54,015 bases of DNA from CAZCSK01 sp964501265 (GTDB lineage Bacteria > Actinomycetota > CADDZG01 > JAHWKV01): contig CAZCSK010000013.1 of NCBI GenBank assembly GCA_964501265.1, positions 1-54,015 of the forward strand. Reading direction: 5' to 3'. Below, piece after piece: positions 1-8,344 of this stretch. The notes under the pieces are model-generated. The model was not told where the DNA came from and searched no databases. It was given only the letters and a program-made list of their open reading frames with translations. A program made the translations under genes and the position numbers. Each line of letters opens with the position of its first letter. Position 1 is the first letter of the stretch.

Positions 1-459
1 GTGAAGCGCGAGCTGCAAAAGGGCCTCCATCCTTTGGTAACGTCCCACCCCTGGCTGGCAGACTTCAACGAAGAGTTCGCCTGGACCGGCACGCATGATC
101 CGACTGCCTACCTGTCCGTACCGGCGGCGATCCGTTTCATGAGCGACATCGGGTGGGATCGGATCAGGACCTACAACAACGAATTGACTCGAAGATGGCT
201 ACACGTCCTCGAGCAAGCAGTTGGAGCCGACGAAACGGAGCTGGGGCCTTATATCTCAATGGGAACAATTTTTCTTCCGTCCGATATCGGGGGGACTTCC
301 GAAGAGTTGCAGGTGCGCCTCCATCAGGAACACCAAATTGAGGCTCCGATTTTCGCATGGGGTGAGCAATCGATTCTGAGGATCTCAGCGCAGATCTACA
401 ACCGTAGTTCCGATTACGAAAAACTCGCCGCGGCCCTAAAGCAGATCATCGGCTCCTGA
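1..459 (+). CDS. Class V aminotransferase, C-terminal part (cut by window start)
   Basis: The gene runs in from before the window; only about 152 C-terminal residues are visible. The stretch 'FAWTGTHDPTAYLSVPAA' followed by 'IRFM' is typical of the C-terminal half of PLP-dependent class V aminotransferases of the isopenicillin-N epimerase / cysteine-desulfurase-like group, and the end has the small-domain pattern ('ILRISAQIYN'). The PLP lysine lies upstream and is not visible, so substrate and exact reaction cannot be read here. The stop overlaps the 3' end of the convergent membrane-protein gene by 14 bp. Family assignment is fairly sure; function beyond PLP enzyme is not. Confidence 0.75.
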   Translation: MKRELQKGLHPLVTSHPWLADFNEEFAWTGTHDPTAYLSVPAAIRFMSDIGWDRIRTYNNELTRRWLHVLEQAVGADETELGPYISMGTIFLPSDIGGTSEELQVRLHQEHQIEAPIFAWGEQSILRISAQIYNRSSDYEKLAAALKQIIGS

Positions 460-985
460 TCGCCCGCAGAATAGAGCTCCCGTCGTTGAAACCCAAAGGA
501 ACAAAGGGGCCGACCGAAAAGATCAAGCTGTCGGCAAAAGTCGCTATCGCCAGCCACGCAGCAGTTGATCCCGGGGGGTCCACATCGGCGGACCAGACGT
601 ACCAGGCTATTGGGGCGAGGACGACACTGACGACAAGGCTGATCATTGGGCCCCCGAGCGCCCGACTGATGTGAGCCGAAGCGGGCAAGTCAGGTTCATC
701 GGCTGGATACTCGCTCGCTCCAAATATCAGCCACAACCTGATCCCCGTCATTGAGTGCCCTACGCTGCGGGCAGCGACGGAGTGTCCCCACTGATGGATG
801 ATTTCCTGAATGACGTGGAGGAAAGTAAGCGCGAGCGCGCCCAGGATCGCAACCACCGGCGAGGTGTGAAAAGCAAAGTAGCCGGTCGCAAAAAAGATGC
901 CAGCAAGAAAGAGCAACGCAGGCGCCGCCGAAGGGCTCGCGCTAAGATCCAGCCCCAGGACGCGCCCAAGCCGAACCGGCTTCAA
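446..985 (-). CDS. M50 (site-2 protease)-like membrane protein with HQxxH in place of HExxH
   Basis: A 179-aa protein with about four hydrophobic segments. The second segment contains 'EIIHQWGHSVAARSVG', which lies where intramembrane zinc metalloproteases of family M50 carry HExxH, and a later 'PLGFNDGSSI' resembles their second motif (N..xDG). The catalytic Glu is Gln here, so either the enzyme is inactive or another acidic residue serves. The start is a TTG (nothing better upstream before an in-frame stop). It is divergent from helD and convergent with the aminotransferase, so it is probably transcribed alone. Could also be a non-proteolytic zinc-binding membrane protein. Confidence 0.6.
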   Translation of the reverse strand: MKPVRLGRVLGLDLSASPSAAPALLFLAGIFFATGYFAFHTSPVVAILGALALTFLHVIQEIIHQWGHSVAARSVGHSMTGIRLWLIFGASEYPADEPDLPASAHISRALGGPMISLVVSVVLAPIAWYVWSADVDPPGSTAAWLAIATFADSLIFSVGPFVPLGFNDGSSILRAIRSR

Positions 986-1116
986 TGGGGTAATTCGGCC
1001 GTCCGCGAGCGCAAAGCTGTCATGAGTTTCTATCCCAATTCTATCCGGGTCTTGCCGCTTGCTTCAAGGTCCCGCTTAGCTCATGCTGGTGGGTTCCCTT
1101 CCTAAGGAGCCTAACG

Positions 1117-3171
1117 ATCGCCGCATCAAAACCCGCCCTCGATGTCCCCCCTACACTCGAACAAGAGCAGGCATACATCGACTTCGCGTACAAATGCCTG
1201 GACGCCATGCGGGCTTCGGCCGTCCGGCTTCGCGACTCTAAGATCAAAGAGCGCGGCGGCACACACAGTCATCAGATCAACCGCGATGTGTTTGTGCAAA
1301 CCGCACTCGAACGCCTCGACCACCTGAACTTCGGGCGGGACTCGTTGTGCTTCGGCCGGACCATCCCGCTCGACGGCGACTCTTACTACATCGGCCGCCG
1401 GGCGGTTGCCGGTCCCGAGCACGAGGCAGTCGTCATCGACTGGCGGGCCCCGGCGGCCGAGCCCTTCTATCGGGCAACGGGGCACCATCCGATGGGCCTT
1501 CGACTTCGACGCCACTTTCTGTGCGAAGGCCAAAGTTTGCTCTCGATCGAGGACGAAGATCTGACCCAAGCGGGCCTGGGCGCACCGGGAGTGACCGGAT
1601 CGCAAGCGCTGACCGCGGCAGTAACCCAGGCGCGGACGGGGCAGATGCGCGACATCGTCGCCACCATGCAAGCGGAGCAAGATGAGATCGTTCGGTCAGA
1701 CCCGTCGGGAGTTCTTGCGATTCAAGGTGGACCGGGGACGGGAAAGACTGCAGTCGCCCTGCATCGCGCCGCCTATCTGATGTTCCAGATGCGTGATCAG
1801 ATCCATCCCGAAAGCGTCCTCGTCGTCGGGCCGAACCGGCTTTTCCTGCGCTACATCAGCGGCGTCTTGCCGGCGCTCGGAGAAACCGGCGCCGTCTTAT
1901 CAACGCCCCAGGGCATGGTGTCGACTAAGCCAACCCGCACCGAGTCTTTCGAGTCGGCGCGACTCAAAGGCGACGCCCGAATGGCCGGCGTCCTTGCCAA
2001 GTGCGTATCGGAACTCCCCCGGCCCTTGAGCAAGTCTCTGACGCTCGAGGCGGACGGCCGGCAGCTTTCGCTCACCTCTGCCGATTCGAAGTCGATGATC
2101 AACTCCGTCCGCCGCATGCAGATCGCCCACAATCTGGGACGGGCGCATATTGAAAGGCTGGCTGCGGGTCGCCTTTACCGCCAATACGTCCGCGCACCGG
2201 GCAAGGTGGCCAATTCAATCTTGATGACCAAGAAGGAGATGACCTCCTATCTTGACGAGGAACCGGCTTACCGGAAGGCCCTGGACGAGATGTGGCTCGC
2301 GCTCACGCCGCAGCACGCTCTCGAAGACCTTGTTCCCTCGGCCGCTCTCGCCCGCGCTGCCCGCGGTGTCCTTTCACCGGCGGATGTAAGACTGTTGACC
2401 AAGCCGGACGATCAAACGGGCTTTACTGAAGCCGACCTCCCCTTACTCGACGAGTTGTCGACGCTGCTCGATGGCGACGAGGAACGCCGCAACTACAGGC
2501 ACATAGTCGTCGACGAGGTCCAGGATCTTTCCGCCATGCAGTTGCGGATGCTAAATAGGCGCTCGTCCAACGGATCGATGACGGTAGTGGGCGACCTCGC
2601 CCAAACCACCGGACTGGAAAGTCGCGATGACTGGGACGAGATTCTCACGCACCTTCCCAATCTCCGGCCACCGCGGCTTTGCGAGCTGACGGTGAACTAC
2701 CGAACTCCCTCCGAGATCATGGACCTTGCCGCGCTTCTGCTGACTTCCGTCAAGTCCCCGCGGTCGATTCGCACATCAGGGCGGCCTCCGTCATTCGCGC
2801 CCACTGAGCCCGACAAACTTGCCGTGGCTACGGCGGCCGCAGTGCGACAAATCTACGATCAGCCGGGTACGGCCGCAGTGATAGTTCCCGGCTCCCTGTA
2901 CGGACAAGTGGTCGCGGAGTTGACAAAAGAGGCGTTGAAGTTCGGTGAGGCCGGCAAGCAGGGCCTGTCGGAGAAGGTCACTATCGCGGCAGTCGAGTTG
3001 GTGAAGGGACTCGAATTCGATTCAGTGATCGTAGTGGAGCCGTCACGTATAGCAGGCGAGTCCCCGCAGGGCCTTCACGCCCTTTACGTTGCATTGACCC
3101 GTGCCACTCAAACACTAACCGTGCTCCACGCCGAGCCGCTTCCCGAAGAGATGAATGCCGGAGCTACCTGA
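1117..3171 (+). CDS. helD: HelD-type superfamily 1 helicase-like ATPase (RNA polymerase recycling)
   Basis: HelD proteins bind RNA polymerase, push out nucleic acid and recycle stalled enzyme; actinobacterial members can also protect against rifampicin. The N-terminal coiled region and the 'DWRAPAAEPFYRA' segment are HelD hallmarks. Walker A 'GGPGTGKT' is near residue 205, followed by 'VVDEVQDLS' (motif II), 'VVGDLAQ', 'VNYRT' and 'YVALTRAT' (motif VI). The first ATG is at 1207, but HelD-like N-terminal sequence ('LEQEQAYIDFAYKCLDAM') continues upstream, and an AAGGAG Shine-Dalgarno (1104-1109) sits 7 nt before an ATC at 1117; no ATG/GTG/TTG occurs in frame there. I therefore place the start at ATC 1117, tentatively; 1207 is the conventional alternative. 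The stop overlaps the next gene by 17 bp. Confidence 0.85.
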   Translation: MAASKPALDVPPTLEQEQAYIDFAYKCLDAMRASAVRLRDSKIKERGGTHSHQINRDVFVQTALERLDHLNFGRDSLCFGRTIPLDGDSYYIGRRAVAGPEHEAVVIDWRAPAAEPFYRATGHHPMGLRLRRHFLCEGQSLLSIEDEDLTQAGLGAPGVTGSQALTAAVTQARTGQMRDIVATMQAEQDEIVRSDPSGVLAIQGGPGTGKTAVALHRAAYLMFQMRDQIHPESVLVVGPNRLFLRYISGVLPALGETGAVLSTPQGMVSTKPTRTESFESARLKGDARMAGVLAKCVSELPRPLSKSLTLEADGRQLSLTSADSKSMINSVRRMQIAHNLGRAHIERLAAGRLYRQYVRAPGKVANSILMTKKEMTSYLDEEPAYRKALDEMWLALTPQHALEDLVPSAALARAARGVLSPADVRLLTKPDDQTGFTEADLPLLDELSTLLDGDEERRNYRHIVVDEVQDLSAMQLRMLNRRSSNGSMTVVGDLAQTTGLESRDDWDEILTHLPNLRPPRLCELTVNYRTPSEIMDLAALLLTSVKSPRSIRTSGRPPSFAPTEPDKLAVATAAAVRQIYDQPGTAAVIVPGSLYGQVVAELTKEALKFGEAGKQGLSEKVTIAAVELVKGLEFDSVIVVEPSRIAGESPQGLHALYVALTRATQTLTVLHAEPLPEEMNAGAT

Positions 3172-4000
3172 AGTCGAAATCACCGCTAGATTGATCGGCG
3201 AGGCGGTCGTCGGGCTGCAGGTAACAGCCGCAGCGGCACCCGGCATCGGCACTCTCAAAAGCGTTGTCCCGCCCCTGGAGACGATTCGGGGACAGTCCAT
3301 CACCGGAATTCGGCGGCGAGGCAAGCACCTTCTGATCGACTTCGAGGACGGCGTCACTCTGTTGCTTCATCTGATGTCCGCGGGGCGGTTACAACTTTTC
3401 GACAAGAAGGCGTCCTTGCGGGATCGGACCGCGCGACTGAACCTTGATCTCGAAGACGGCCGTCAATTGCGATTGCGCGAGTTCGGCACACGACATTCCT
3501 CTTGGGCCAAATTGCTTCTCACCGAGAGCGTCGGAGGCGAAGTCTCTCTCGCGATGCTTGGGCCGGAGGCGTTGCCGGCCCCGGCAAACCTGGCCAACTT
3601 ACTCAAGGGAACCCGCCCCCTCAACGCGATGCTTCGCGACCAGCGGGTTATTGCGGGCATCGGCCGTTCGTGGGCGGACGAGGTCCTGCATGCCGCGAGA
3701 CTCTCGCCGTTCAAGAAAGGAGGCGACCTCACCGCCCTAGAGGTCCGCTCGCTGCGCGAGGCGATCGACAGACTCTTTGGTGGAGCGATTGCACATTACG
3801 AAAAAACTTTGAGTATTCCGATTCCCGACAAGTATCCGATGCCGCTTCGCATCCACCGGCACAACGGCTCACCCTGCCCGCGCTGCGCGGGAGTGATCGA
3901 GGCCGTCTTCTACGAGCAGCACACCATGTGTTACTGCCCCGAATGTCAAACCCAAGGAAAAGTCCTGAAGGACCGGAGATTGTCAAAACTACTCAAATGA
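3155..4000 (+). CDS. mutM: Formamidopyrimidine-DNA glycosylase / endonuclease VIII family (Fpg/Nei)
   Basis: Base-excision repair glycosylase/AP lyase that removes oxidised bases. The 281-aa length is normal. 'MPELPEVE' supplies the catalytic N-terminal Pro and Glu3; 'RRGKHLL' holds the conserved beta-hairpin Lys; 'GIGRSWADEVLHAARLSP' is the helix-two-turn-helix; the C-terminal zinc finger has CPxC...CPEC (Cys pairs at about 247-250 and 266-269). The residue aligned with the usual finger Arg before the last CxxC appears to be His (QHTMCYC), so specificity may differ from classical MutM. It overlaps helD and is probably co-transcribed. MutM versus Nei2-type cannot be settled by eye. Confidence 0.88.
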   Translation: MPELPEVEITARLIGEAVVGLQVTAAAAPGIGTLKSVVPPLETIRGQSITGIRRRGKHLLIDFEDGVTLLLHLMSAGRLQLFDKKASLRDRTARLNLDLEDGRQLRLREFGTRHSSWAKLLLTESVGGEVSLAMLGPEALPAPANLANLLKGTRPLNAMLRDQRVIAGIGRSWADEVLHAARLSPFKKGGDLTALEVRSLREAIDRLFGGAIAHYEKTLSIPIPDKYPMPLRIHRHNGSPCPRCAGVIEAVFYEQHTMCYCPECQTQGKVLKDRRLSKLLK

Positions 4001-4018
4001 AGCGTTGGGTCCGCTATT

Positions 4019-7000
4019 CTAGGTGACGTCGGCCAAAGCCTGACTGATAAGGGCGGCCTGCTCGCGCTGATGCGCCGATGCGCTGCCGGTGGCAGTGCTG
4101 GGACTCTCGTCCCGGGTGCATCCGAGCAGGCGCAGTTCCAATTTCTCCATGCATTTTTGATGCATGTATCGCCAGGCCCCCGAGTTCGCGGGCTCCTCTT
4201 GCACCCACATCACATCGGCCTTGGAAGACTCCTTACCTGCGCCGAGAAGGCGGCTCAGCTCCTCTGCAATCTCGTCCGCGGGAAACGGATAGAGCTGCTC
4301 GACGCGCACCAGGGCAACAGAGGAAAGGCCCCGGCGATCCCGCTCGGCCTTCAGGTCGTAATAGACCTTTCCCGAGACCAGGATGACTCGGCTGGCTTCA
4401 CCTGGGGCGGGGCCGAAGGGATCGGGCAGCACCGGGAAGAAACGGCCCTCGGTAATGTCTACCGAGGCGCTCTTCGCGGCGGGAAGCCGCAGCAGCGACT
4501 TGGGGGTCATCACAACAAGCGGGCGCAGCGTTTGCGATTTGCCCTGCCGCCGCAAGAGATGGAAGTACTGCGCTGGCGTAGAAGGCACGACTACTTGAAT
4601 ATTCCCCGCGGCTCCCAACTGCAAAAATCGCTCGAGGCGCGCACTCGAATGTTCGGGTCCCTGGCCCTCGTATCCATGAGGAAGCAGCAACGTCAGATTG
4701 CTTGGCTGGCCCCACTTGTCTTCTCCAGCCGCAATGAATTGGTCGATAATGATTTGGCCCCCATTGGCAAAGTCGCCGAATTGCGATTCCCAGATCACCA
4801 GGGTGTCTTTCGCAGCCACCGAATATCCGTACTCAAAGCCGAGCGCAGCGAACTCCGAGAGCAGACTGTCGTAAACAGCAAATCGCGTGCGGGGGGCCGG
4901 GGGGGTAGCGGCCCCCAGAGGTGCCGACTCCGGCGCGCCAGAAGCTGCGAACCCCCCGGAATCAGCAGTGGCGATCGTCGACAGAGGACAGTGCTCGTCA
5001 CCAGTTAACTGATCGATTAAAACAGAGTGGCGCTGGCTGAAGGTGCCGCGCCTTGTGTCTTGGCCCGCGAGGCGGATCGAAACACCGTCAAGTAGTAGCG
5101 ACCCGAAGGCAAAGGCTTCGCCAAGTGAGAAATCTATCGTCCCCTCATCGAGGGCGCGATGCCGACCCTCCGCCCACTTCGCCAGTTTGGGGTGAACATT
5201 GAATCCTGGCGGCATCTGACTAAGCGCGTCGAGAATCTTTTCAAGGATCGGGCGCGCGACCGCGGTGTCCGCCACGGGCAGGATCCCGACTGGACGCATG
5301 AAGCCCTTCTTGCGCGAAGGCTCGGACTCCTTGGTGGCATCGAATGCCTGCTGCAAATTGGCACGGAATTGGGCGAGCGCGCTTTCTGCTTCCTCCAAGG
5401 TCATGTCACCGCGCTGAAGCAGCAACTCCGTATAGAGCTTGCGGCAGGACTTGCGCGCGGCAATCCGTTGGTACATCAGTGGCTGAGTGAACGCCGGTTC
5501 GTCGGCTTCGTTGTGCCCCCACTTGCGGTAGCACCACATATCGATGAAAACGTCCTTGTGGAACTTCTGCCTGTAGTCGAACGCCAGCCGCGCAATGCGC
5601 ACGCAGGCCTCAGGATCGTCTCCGTTGACGTGAAGGATCGGGGCTTGGATCATCTTTGCAACATCGCTCGCATAAGTACTCGATCGCGCCTGGCCGGGCG
5701 CCGTCGTGAAACCCAATTGGTTGTTGATGATGACGTGTACCGTTCCACCCGTTGAATAACCGCGCAGTTGCGAGAGATTGAGCGTCTCCGCGACCACACC
5801 TTGCCCGGCAAACGCCGCGTCTCCGTGGATCAAGATCGGAAGCACGCGCGTCTTATCACCGGCGTCCTGCTTGGCGCGCACAAATCCCTCGACTACGGGG
5901 TCGACCGCCTCGAGATGGCTCGGGTTGGAAACGAGCGATATGTGCACCCGGTGTCCTTCAAGGCCCACGTACTCGCCCTCGGCTCCCAAGTGGTACTTGA
6001 CGTCGCCAGAACCCTGAGTTGATTCGGGATCGATGTCGCCTTCGAATTCTTTGAAGATCTGCGAGTAGCTGCGCCCAACGATGTTGGCGAGGACATTCAG
6101 CCTCCCCCGATGAGCCATACCCACCACAGCCTCGTCCATTTGAGCGGCAGATGCACCGTCCAAAACGGCGCTGAGCAGCGGGATGAGAGCCTCTGCCCCT
6201 TCGAGACTGAAACGTTTGTGCCCGATGTACTTCTTGTGCAAGAAAGTCTCGAAGGCTTCGGACTCATTGAGTTTCGTAAGGATGCGTGCATGCTCTTCGT
6301 GCGACAAATCGTCGACTGACCCTTCAACGCGCTCCTGAATCCAGTGTTTTTCCTCAGGTTCAGATATGTGCATATATTCGACACCGACGGTTCGACAATA
6401 GGCGTCGCGCAGAACTTTCAAGATCTCGCCGAGCTTTAGTTCCGACTTTCCACTTAAGCCCCCGGTGATGAACTTGCGGTCCAGGTCCCAAATAGTGAAG
6501 CCGTGCCCTGCGGGATCCAGGTCGGGGTGCATCTTCGGAGGCTCCGTATCTAGCGGATCAAGGTCTGCTATCAGGTGGCCGCGCACCCGATAAAGGTTGA
6601 TCAGTTGGAACAGCCCCGCCTGCTTTTCCTCGGCTTCAACCGTGTTGCGCGCGGGATTGCTGTCTGTCCCCCATTGAACGGGGACGTAGGGCACTCCCAT
6701 CTCCCGGAAGATCTCCTCATAGAAACCGTCGCTTGACTTCGGGGGGTTCGCAGCTTCTGGCGCGCGCGGTTCCGTACCTAAGGGGGCTGCTACCCCCCCG
6801 AGCCCCCCACTTGACCCGCCAACAAGCAGGCGCTCGATCTCGGCTAGAAACTCCCCGCTGGTGGCGCCCTGGATGACGCGGTGGTCATACGTACTCGTAA
6901 TGGTCACGACCTTGCCGATGCCGATGTCAGCAAGAATCTCGGGATCAGCCCCTTTGTATTCCGCCGGGTAGCCGATTGCACCCACGCCGATGATCGCCGC

Positions 7001-7729
7001 CTGGCCGCTCATGAGCCTGGGAACCGACTGCGCGGTGCCGAGGGTCCCGGGGTTCGTGATCGTTATGGTCGTACCGGCGAAGTCTTCCGGGGTGAGCTTC
7101 TTGCTTCTAACTTTTCTGATGAGATCTTCGTACGCGGCGAAGAATTCCGAGAAAGTTAGCGACTCGACCGATCTGATGTTGGGAACGACCAGCGTGCGGC
7201 CCTGACCTTCGCGCTTGACGTCGACGGCCAGACCGAGATTGATTTTCGCATGGCGAACGACTTTAGGCTTTCCGTCGGGTTCGGAGTAGAAGGAGGTCAT
7301 TTCGGGCGAGGAGGCAAGAGCCTTAACGATGGCCCAGCCGATGAGATGCGTGAAGCTGACCTTGCCACCTCGGGCACGAGCAAGGTGGTTGTTCAAAATG
7401 TTGCGATTGACTTCCAGCAGTTTGGCGGGGACCACACGCACCGAAGTGGCGGTAGGAACCGTGAGACTTTCGGTCATCCGCTGCGCCAGCGCAGCGTCGA
7501 CTCCACGGAGCGGTCTTTGGTCCGCCTGGCCGGAGGGGGCCGCCTTTTTGGGGCCCGGCGCCGGACTGGACTCTAGCTCGGGCTTGGACTCCAGAGCGGG
7601 CTTAGATGTCGGCTCATCCTCGAAGTACGCGGCCCAAGTCTCCGATACCGACGCCGGATCGCGCCGGTACTGCTGCCTCATCTCGTCGATGAGCCAAACG
7701 TTGGGGCCGAGGCCATCCGACTTGCCCAT
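4019..7729 (-). CDS. kgd: Multifunctional 2-oxoglutarate decarboxylase/dehydrogenase E1 with fused E2 domain
   Basis: TCA-cycle enzyme joining a short E1 N-terminal helix ('GLGPNVWLIDEM'), a dihydrolipoyl succinyltransferase-type domain (about residues 108-300, with 'YDHRVIQG' carrying the catalytic His) and the thiamine-diphosphate E1 part (about 340-1236, with 'HRGRLNVLAN' and 'HGDAAFAGQG'). The fusion is characteristic of Actinomycetota. At 1236 aa it is in family range, but two extra segments are repeat-derived: residues about 305-332 (4 Gly/Ala/Pro-rich turns, in the E2-E1 linker) and about 923-947 (inside E1, just before 'FAVYDSLLSEFAALGFEYGY'). Both match the 83-bp palindromic element, in opposite orientation, and neither breaks the frame. 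A TATCCT hexamer 6 nt before the ATG suggests a leaderless transcript. Confidence 0.95.
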   Translation of the reverse strand: MGKSDGLGPNVWLIDEMRQQYRRDPASVSETWAAYFEDEPTSKPALESKPELESSPAPGPKKAAPSGQADQRPLRGVDAALAQRMTESLTVPTATSVRVVPAKLLEVNRNILNNHLARARGGKVSFTHLIGWAIVKALASSPEMTSFYSEPDGKPKVVRHAKINLGLAVDVKREGQGRTLVVPNIRSVESLTFSEFFAAYEDLIRKVRSKKLTPEDFAGTTITITNPGTLGTAQSVPRLMSGQAAIIGVGAIGYPAEYKGADPEILADIGIGKVVTITSTYDHRVIQGATSGEFLAEIERLLVGGSSGGLGGVAAPLGTEPRAPEAANPPKSSDGFYEEIFREMGVPYVPVQWGTDSNPARNTVEAEEKQAGLFQLINLYRVRGHLIADLDPLDTEPPKMHPDLDPAGHGFTIWDLDRKFITGGLSGKSELKLGEILKVLRDAYCRTVGVEYMHISEPEEKHWIQERVEGSVDDLSHEEHARILTKLNESEAFETFLHKKYIGHKRFSLEGAEALIPLLSAVLDGASAAQMDEAVVGMAHRGRLNVLANIVGRSYSQIFKEFEGDIDPESTQGSGDVKYHLGAEGEYVGLEGHRVHISLVSNPSHLEAVDPVVEGFVRAKQDAGDKTRVLPILIHGDAAFAGQGVVAETLNLSQLRGYSTGGTVHVIINNQLGFTTAPGQARSSTYASDVAKMIQAPILHVNGDDPEACVRIARLAFDYRQKFHKDVFIDMWCYRKWGHNEADEPAFTQPLMYQRIAARKSCRKLYTELLLQRGDMTLEEAESALAQFRANLQQAFDATKESEPSRKKGFMRPVGILPVADTAVARPILEKILDALSQMPPGFNVHPKLAKWAEGRHRALDEGTIDFSLGEAFAFGSLLLDGVSIRLAGQDTRRGTFSQRHSVLIDQLTGDEHCPLSTIATADSGGFAASGAPESAPLGAATPPAPRTRFAVYDSLLSEFAALGFEYGYSVAAKDTLVIWESQFGDFANGGQIIIDQFIAAGEDKWGQPSNLTLLLPHGYEGQGPEHSSARLERFLQLGAAGNIQVVVPSTPAQYFHLLRRQGKSQTLRPLVVMTPKSLLRLPAAKSASVDITEGRFFPVLPDPFGPAPGEASRVILVSGKVYYDLKAERDRRGLSSVALVRVEQLYPFPADEIAEELSRLLGAGKESSKADVMWVQEEPANSGAWRYMHQKCMEKLELRLLGCTRDESPSTATGSASAHQREQAALISQALADVT
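4885..4965 (-). repeat. Palindromic element copy A, inside kgd E1 domain (diverged)
   Basis: Reads (minus strand) CGGGGGGTTCGCAGCTTCTG...GCTACCCCCCCGG; same order of blocks as the other copies but with substitutions in the middle and worn ends (CTGAT instead of TTGAC). In kgd it is translated as 'GGFAASGAPESAPLGAATPP', an insertion relative to the normal run from the TPP-binding part into 'VYDSLLSEF'. Its divergence suggests an older insertion than copies B, D, E and F. Confidence 0.85.
6733..6815 (+). repeat. Palindromic element copy B, inside kgd E2-E1 linker
   Basis: 83 bp starting TTGACTTCGGGGGGTTCG and ending CGAGCCCCCCACTTGAC. Kgd reads through it antisense, giving 'GGLGGVAAPLGTEPRAPEA' followed by 'ANPPKS'. 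The same peptide frame is used in copy F at the end of the window. Nearly identical in its core to copies D and E. Confidence 0.92.
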
Positions 7730-7735
7730 GACTTA

Positions 7736-7741
7736 AGGATA
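7736..7741 (-). promoter_or_regulatory. Probable -10 of a leaderless kgd promoter
   Basis: TATCCT on the minus strand ends 6 nt before the kgd ATG, the spacing expected when transcription begins at or next to the start codon. No convincing -35 and no Shine-Dalgarno are visible. The 59-bp gap to the upstream gene leaves little room for another arrangement. Confidence 0.4.
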
Positions 7742-7788
7742 AGGGGCGTCGGTTCGGTTCGCTCGGGTCGCCGGTTTGCTTGGAGGCG

Positions 7789-8289
7789 TTAGGCCGGGCC
7801 GGCGGCCCTCACTTCTTCAACTTTGCTGAGAGCAACCTTGAGGTCCTTCAGCCACTCACCCTGATTCTTGCCCACCAAACGGACGCACCAGGCGAGCGCA
7901 TGGCTTCGGCTTCGAGCGACGCCTGACTCCACTAGGGCATCGAGCACTTGGCGGTCGGGCATGCGCAGGCGAGTCATCATCGGAAGGCTGAGATGCGTGA
8001 ACAATACCTTCTCGTCTTCGCACTCTGCCCCCCAAGACACCTTGCGATCGAACCGGCGCTGCGCTTCATCGTCAATCTTCATGCGCCGAGCGCGGGTGTC
8101 CTCACGGTGCTGGCTGATCCTGCCTAGCCTCGCCTCACGAACCGCGTCGGGCGACGCATCCTTGGGGACCTGCGGATCGCGCAATCGTCCGACGACGAGG
8201 ATCTCCTCACGGTCGACCGATATCTCGGGGGCGCCTTCGAACCAGTCCTCTGGAATACGCCCGGTAAACCAAGTCTTGATCTCTTCCAT
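7789..8289 (-). CDS. Conserved actinobacterial protein of unknown function, possible DNA-binding C-terminus
   Basis: A 166-aa soluble protein beginning 'MEEIKTWFTGRIPEDWFEG'. I recognise the general type as a conserved actinobacterial hypothetical protein but know no function. The middle is rich in charged residues (RARRMKIDDEAQRRFDRK); the C-terminal part 'LRMPDRQVLDALVESGVAR' followed by 'SRSHALAWCV' has the look of a ribbon-helix-helix or short helical DNA-binding segment, which is inference. A strong AGGAGG lies 6 nt before the ATG. It is transcribed away from the cyclase gene from a clear TTGACA-16-TACAAT promoter that overlaps a TGTAA-N6-TTACA palindrome, consistent with autoregulation. 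Confidence 0.75.
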   Translation of the reverse strand: MEEIKTWFTGRIPEDWFEGAPEISVDREEILVVGRLRDPQVPKDASPDAVREARLGRISQHREDTRARRMKIDDEAQRRFDRKVSWGAECEDEKVLFTHLSLPMMTRLRMPDRQVLDALVESGVARSRSHALAWCVRLVGKNQGEWLKDLKVALSKVEEVRAAGPA

Positions 8290-8315
8290 CTCGACCTCCT
8301 GTTAGATGCACGCTG

Positions 8316-8344
8316 ATTACATTTACTAAGATTGTAACTATAAT
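8316..8344 (+). promoter_or_regulatory. Divergent promoter for the cyclase/STAND gene
   Basis: Plus-strand ATTACA (8316-8321), 17-bp spacer, perfect TATAAT (8339-8344). It overlaps the minus-strand promoter of the neighbouring gene, so the two promoters probably exclude each other or share one regulator. Confidence 0.5.

Noticed and set aside
4070..5008. Long plus-strand open frame (312 codons) opposite kgd
   Set aside because: Its translation has no recognisable domain and it lies wholly antisense to the well-supported kgd gene.
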